Source: Neisseriales bacterium (GTDB lineage: Bacteria; Pseudomonadota; Gammaproteobacteria; Burkholderiales; UBA11063). From it: 64,000 bases of DNA. Below, one piece after another: positions 60,442 to 64,000 of the stretch. Location of the stretch: positions 1 through 64,000 of the forward strand of contig SSGX01000010.1 in NCBI GenBank assembly GCA_008017155.1, given 5' to 3'. Each line of letters opens with the position of its first letter. Positions within the stretch are counted from its first letter, which is position 1. The notes below the pieces were generated by a model. That model ran no database searches. It saw nothing but the letters and a program-made list of their open reading frames with translations, and was not told the DNA's origin. A program made the translations under genes and the position numbers.

Positions 60442-60523
60442 TTAAATAATTCACAAAAGTCCGTATCTTGTACGTTATAATCGTAGTCTAAATGAGTGAG
60501 TATAATTATGGAGTTATTCTAAA

Positions 60524-61279
60524 ATGCTAACTAGTGCTTATAACCCTAAAAATCAAGAAGATAATGAGTTATTTGATACAGTCTGCAACTTTTATAGAGG
60601 TGTCAAACAAAATTCTTTTTTTGCTTTGCTTGATACTAATTTTGACATCATAGTAATTGATAAATTATCTCCAAATATTCAGCAAGTTGACGAAGAGGGT
60701 ATAATTGGTAAAAATTTTATTACTGGGTTTAAACGTGAAAAAAATCGGCAGTTATTTGTTACAAAAAATCTTGCAGATTGTTTGAATAACAAAAAATCTA
60801 TTCGTTTCTTGTCAGTCCTAAAAACCCGTAAGCCCGGATATGAAATGTTGCTATATTCATATAGTCCTGTAATTAATCCATTTACTGATAACGTCATTGC
60901 TGTTCTCGTTCAAGCAGAAGTTCCGGTTGTGCCAATAAGTATGTATCGTTTTAAAGAGCGGCTAAAAAGGAATGATGATTATATTAGTCCAAATCGTGAG
61001 TATTTTGGTGAGTTAAAATTAACAAAACGAGAAAAGGAAATATTATTTCTGTTGTTCCATTGTGAATCTCGCTCTGAAATTGCCGAAATTTTATCTAATG
61101 CAACTGGTAAGGAAATAACCGATGCTGCGGTAATAAAGGTAATTAATCGTGGTCTTTATACTAAATTTAATGTTGTGAACACAGATGAACTGAAAATGAT
61201 AATTCGTAAAAAGGGTTACCATATGAAAGTGCCAGATTCTTTGAGCAATGAGTTCATTTTTCGGGTTGAAGAGCTATAA
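60524..61279 (+). CDS. LuxR-type regulator with PAS-like sensor region
   Basis: 251 residues. Residues ~20-140 look like a PAS-type sensor (NSFFALLDTNFDIIVIDKLSPN, VLKTRKPGYEMLLYSYSPVINPFT). The C-terminal HTH at ~168-235 is GELKLTKREKEILFLLFHCESRSEIAEIL with an inserted TGKEITDAA before the recognition helix, a slightly unusual GerE domain. The MITE lies 80 bp upstream of its start and could affect its expression. Target genes unknown; the porin is a candidate neighbour. Confidence 0.75.
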   Translation: MLTSAYNPKNQEDNELFDTVCNFYRGVKQNSFFALLDTNFDIIVIDKLSPNIQQVDEEGIIGKNFITGFKREKNRQLFVTKNLADCLNNKKSIRFLSVLKTRKPGYEMLLYSYSPVINPFTDNVIAVLVQAEVPVVPISMYRFKERLKRNDDYISPNREYFGELKLTKREKEILFLLFHCESRSEIAEILSNATGKEITDAAVIKVINRGLYTKFNVVNTDELKMIIRKKGYHMKVPDSLSNEFIFRVEEL

Positions 61280-61583
61280 TCTCTGGAGTTTCATCTCAAA
61301 GTTTCGTTTCAGTAAATTACTAAATACCGGGTATTTTATGCTTTGAATTTGTAGTTGTTTTATGTTCCTTTGCTCCCATTGGCTTAAACCAAGGGGGAGT
61401 GATTTTATGCCTGATTTTACTTATAGCAATGAATTTCGATTTCTTTTCAAGTCCATCAACAATTCTTGGTGCTCCACATGTATTTCTGGACCTAGCAAAT
61501 TATGTAATTATTAATTGTTTAAGCTAATTTTTCTCTACTTAAATTGATTTAAGCGTGGGATTACACGCCTTAGAATCACAAAC
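61280..61583. other. Intergenic region with a hairpin
   Basis: No gene. CTCCC-A-TTGG-CTTAAA-CCAA-G-GGGAG (61373-61399) forms a strong hairpin but has only a short T-rich tail. It may end the LuxR-type transcript. A small GCGTGGGATTACACGC hairpin near 61550 may end the leftward porin transcript. Confidence 0.4.
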
Positions 61584-63047
61584 TTAGTATGTCCAGTTAA
61601 ATATCACACGTGGCTGCCATAAAGCACCACCGTAAGCTTCACCCTGATCTTGATAAACCATACGTGTCCAAACATTCATATTGGTATGTGGGATGCGATA
61701 TAGTAAAGATGCATCATATTCTGTAACCAGATTTGGCTGAGTATCATAAATCTGGTTGACAAAAAACTGGGAAAATGAAAGATTAAACTTCAGCGAGTTT
61801 TCCATAAAAAGGGTGCTATTACGTAATGTATAAGCAAAGCCAGAGCCTAGTTCAGCAAGAGATGTCAGCGCTGGAGTAGTATAAAGAGGATCAATTTCCA
61901 TTCCATAGGTATATGGTGTAACCATTCCGCCGTTTAGATATGAACCACTACTACCAAAAATATTATTATAAGAAATACTGGTTGTATTATTGCCAATATT
62001 TAGAGCGAGCTTCCCACCGACTCCATTACTTGATACTACCCCAGCTGGGCTGGTTTGTCCGGGTAAACTAACCTGATTTGTTATTGCAGAACCTGATGAT
62101 GACTGCATAAAGCCCTGTGCACTAGCATCCATACTAAATATACCACCAAGAGGTATATGATAGGTATTATCCACATATGCCATCTGGGCATAGTCTGCAA
62201 AATTATAAAACCACATCTGTCCTGAATAACTATCAACTGGATTCCAGATTAAACCAAGTCCTGCTGGACCATTTGTTGTTGTATTACCAATCCCAGATAA
62301 TAGATTAGCACCATTGGTGTTATAGTAGGTTTGTTGATTAAACCAGTTATTTGGATATTGCATATAGCTCCAAGCGTAGAAGCCTGTCAGTAATAAACTG
62401 GAGAGGGCTTGCACATTTACCATCACACCTTGATATGGGTTATTTCCCATAGCATAGGTGCCCCCAGGTTGTGAGCCAAAGCTATTTACCCATGGGGTTG
62501 TAATAAGAATATTTCCTGCTACTACATCTACTTTATTGCTATACTGATAATCAACATATGCCTGTGATAAGGTAAATACCGAAGTTGTACCAAATGTGTT
62601 TGGTTGCCCAGTTTGATTAAAATTTAAAACAGCAGTACCTCCGCCGCCAAGTGCAAAGCCAGCAACGCGCTCAGTTTGTCCCCAGACTTGAAAAATATCA
62701 GTATTGTATGCTCTATTTTGCCCTTGTGTTGGTGCATTGATATTACCAATAACGCTGGTACCTAGATGGAAAGTTCCAGTTGATTCGGCAGATTGATGCG
62801 TACCCATATTAAGATCAATTGGATCCTGCAAGTAATTGTATGGTGAAATATATGAATTCTTTAAATCTTTTATTTCTTGTTGTTGTAAAAGTATACTTGA
62901 GTCATTTTCAAAGTATTCATCATCAGTTTGATTGATGCTTTTACGACTGATTCCACTCTCATTATCATCATAGACTACAGTCGGTTCGGCATATGCTACT
63001 CCGATGATCAGTTTTAATCCTAAAATATATTTATATCTCTGCCTCAT
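61584..63047 (-). CDS. Outer-membrane porin-like beta-barrel protein
   Basis: 487 residues. Signal peptide (~1-20, ends AYAEP). An acidic ~60-residue N-terminal stretch follows. From ~85 on the protein consists of alternating amphipathic strands rich in Gly/Tyr/Asn (TLSQAYVDYQYSNKVDVVAGN, VMVNVQALSSLLLTGFYAW, GKLALNIGNNTTSISYNNIFG) and ends in VIFNWTY with a C-terminal aromatic, the BAM signal. It resembles OprD/DUF-type porins of ~450 residues in shape, with no clear ligand. Confidence 0.75.
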   Translation of the reverse strand: MRQRYKYILGLKLIIGVAYAEPTVVYDDNESGISRKSINQTDDEYFENDSSILLQQQEIKDLKNSYISPYNYLQDPIDLNMGTHQSAESTGTFHLGTSVIGNINAPTQGQNRAYNTDIFQVWGQTERVAGFALGGGGTAVLNFNQTGQPNTFGTTSVFTLSQAYVDYQYSNKVDVVAGNILITTPWVNSFGSQPGGTYAMGNNPYQGVMVNVQALSSLLLTGFYAWSYMQYPNNWFNQQTYYNTNGANLLSGIGNTTTNGPAGLGLIWNPVDSYSGQMWFYNFADYAQMAYVDNTYHIPLGGIFSMDASAQGFMQSSSGSAITNQVSLPGQTSPAGVVSSNGVGGKLALNIGNNTTSISYNNIFGSSGSYLNGGMVTPYTYGMEIDPLYTTPALTSLAELGSGFAYTLRNSTLFMENSLKFNLSFSQFFVNQIYDTQPNLVTEYDASLLYRIPHTNMNVWTRMVYQDQGEAYGGALWQPRVIFNWTY

Positions 63048-63150
63048 CCTTTTTCCTATTTTATTAGATTCTAATTACAATTATTTTAATTTAAACAAAG
63101 GAATTGTAATATAAGTTCTTTATAAATGCAAATATGCGCAAATAATTACG

Positions 63151-63369
63151 TTATACCGAAAAATCTCTTTCAAATTCTTTAAAATTAAACTGTTGTTTCT
63201 TTTTAAGTGTTTTATCGATGAATTTAAGCCTGTAAGCTACACTATTACTGTTAGTTACTTTCATCTTTTTCATAAGCTTACAATGAGTGTGATACATGTT
63301 TTTAGTGCAAATAAAACTATCTAAAAAACTTAAATCACATCCTCCATCTATTGTGTTTACTTTTCTCAT
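63151..63369 (-). CDS. Short ORF resembling the end of a LuxR-type HTH
   Basis: 72 residues. KNMYHTHCKLMKKMKVTNSNSVAYRLKFI looks like the recognition helix and last helix of a GerE domain (T..YH..k.mkKl.v.n...a). The upstream part has no first HTH helix, so it may be a remnant of a regulator or unrelated. An AGGTCTC region precedes the ATG. Confidence 0.35.
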   Translation of the reverse strand: MRKVNTIDGGCDLSFLDSFICTKNMYHTHCKLMKKMKVTNSNSVAYRLKFIDKTLKKKQQFNFKEFERDFSV

Positions 63370-63725
63370 TTGAGACCTCGTTTAAGTTAAGATGTAGTGG
63401 ATTAGTAATCGTTATTATTAGAAATAATAAATGCTTGAGAAGATAGATTCCTTAGCATTAGATATTAATTCACTAGTACTATAGACCTGCTGATTTTAAG
63501 TAGTGAATATGTATATATTGATATCACCATCAAGTTTACTTACTGCAATAGTTCCATTGTAGTTCCCTCAATTACATAACCAGAGAGTAAAGTTGGAACT
63601 TCATCAAGATCTATATATTTTATTTGATCTATATGAGTAAATTTGTCCCATTGTTGGGACATATTTGTTCGACTTTAGGAGTATTTACAAATGGTGTTGG
63701 ATTATTTTATTCTAGCTAACAGCAG
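63370..63725. other. Intergenic region, inverted repeat
   Basis: AT-rich with no gene seen. It contains TGTCCCA-TTGT-TGGGACA (63644-63661), a perfect 7-bp dyad, and two GATCTATAT copies near 63620 and 63636. They may be regulator sites. Confidence 0.35.
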
Positions 63726-64000
63726 CTAATTATTACATTTTATTGTTGATTTTTTGTATGGTAGTAGGAATAATAGCAATATGATAAGTGGGACAATTGT
63801 TGCAAACATAAAAGCCTTAATTCCACCTATGCTCTCAAATAAACTTCCAATGATTTTTGCAGAGCTGCTATCAAAAATAGCGCATAGGATCATAATCACG
63901 CTTGTAATTAAAGCATGCTGTGATTTGGGGGCACTAGTTAATAATAATGATGCTAGGGTAGGATAAATCGGACCAATAAAAAATCCCAATAAAGGAATTC
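63726..64000 (-). CDS. MFS transporter, C-terminal part
   Basis: The visible ~91 residues run off the right edge (open frame continues to 64000). They contain three membrane segments: a GFFIGPIYPTLASLLLTSA helix, LITSVIMILCAIFDSS, and FMFATIVPLIILLLFLLPYKK at the end, matching the last helices of a FucP-like major facilitator sugar transporter. The 5' part lies outside the window, so substrate cannot be inferred. Confidence 0.7.
   Translation of the reverse strand, partial: IPLLGFFIGPIYPTLASLLLTSAPKSQHALITSVIMILCAIFDSSSAKIIGSLFESIGGIKAFMFATIVPLIILLLFLLPYKKSTIKCNN

Overview
The window is AT-rich Gram-negative (proteobacterial) DNA. Its left 60% is a temperate podovirus-like prophage that runs off the left edge of the window and ends at about 39.2 kb. 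The rest is host chromosome. The host is Gram-negative because there are many lipobox lipoproteins, an outer-membrane porin, a Blc-type lipocalin, BON-domain lipoprotein and phage spanins. The DUF2844/DUF3443 pair and the maf-rng order fit a beta/gamma-proteobacterium of unusually low GC. I cannot name the species from sequence alone.

Prophage, left arm (1-7.2 kb, leftward): a HTH protein, small unknown genes, a RecE/Exo VIII-type exonuclease, RecT annealase, a divergent DnaN-like sliding clamp and a small possible dsDNA-binding protein. Immunity region (7.1-10.6 kb): a CI/LexA-type repressor, an Xre-ImmA plus PIN-like (DUF4411) pair whose PIN gene carries an in-frame stop, and four copies of an 18-bp operator, two in the leftward early promoter and two between the repressor and the rightward early promoter. 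This is a lambda-style OL/OR layout. Replication (11.0-12.9 kb): an initiator with iterons inside its gene, a DnaC-type helicase loader and RusA.

Virion and lysis (13.0-35.9 kb, rightward): terminase, portal, Bbp19-like protein, scaffold, capsid, probable cement protein, T7-type tail tubular proteins A and B, four internal/ejection proteins (one with a transglycosylase, one with a MuF-type domain and a metallopeptidase-like motif), a self-cleaving tail fibre, then holin, GH19 endolysin and nested Rz/Rz1. The order resembles BPP-1-like podoviruses, but no reverse transcriptase or diversity-generating element is visible. Two late promoters share a 15-bp dyad.

Right arm (36-39.2 kb): an AntA/KilAC antirepressor, a compact promoter-leader-small hydrophobic ORF-terminator unit covered by an apparent antisense transcript (candidate type I toxin-antitoxin), a DNA methyltransferase, paired putative integrase arm sites and a tRNA 3'-end fragment that is the likely attR. 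No integrase is in the window, so it is expected beyond the left edge.

Host part (39.4-64 kb): lipocalin, a frameshifted PhzF-like gene, BON lipoprotein, a chitin-binding secreted lipoprotein, Ntn hydrolase, L-asparaginase, tRNA-Asn, maf and a divergent rng, a GyrI-like protein, an HNH protein, a RES-Xre toxin-antitoxin pair with phased operator repeats, a Kelch-repeat lipoprotein, an MBL hydrolase, DUF2844/DUF3443, a TetR-isochorismatase-FUSC operon, a 146-bp foldback MITE, a LuxR-type regulator, a porin and the end of an MFS transporter gene.
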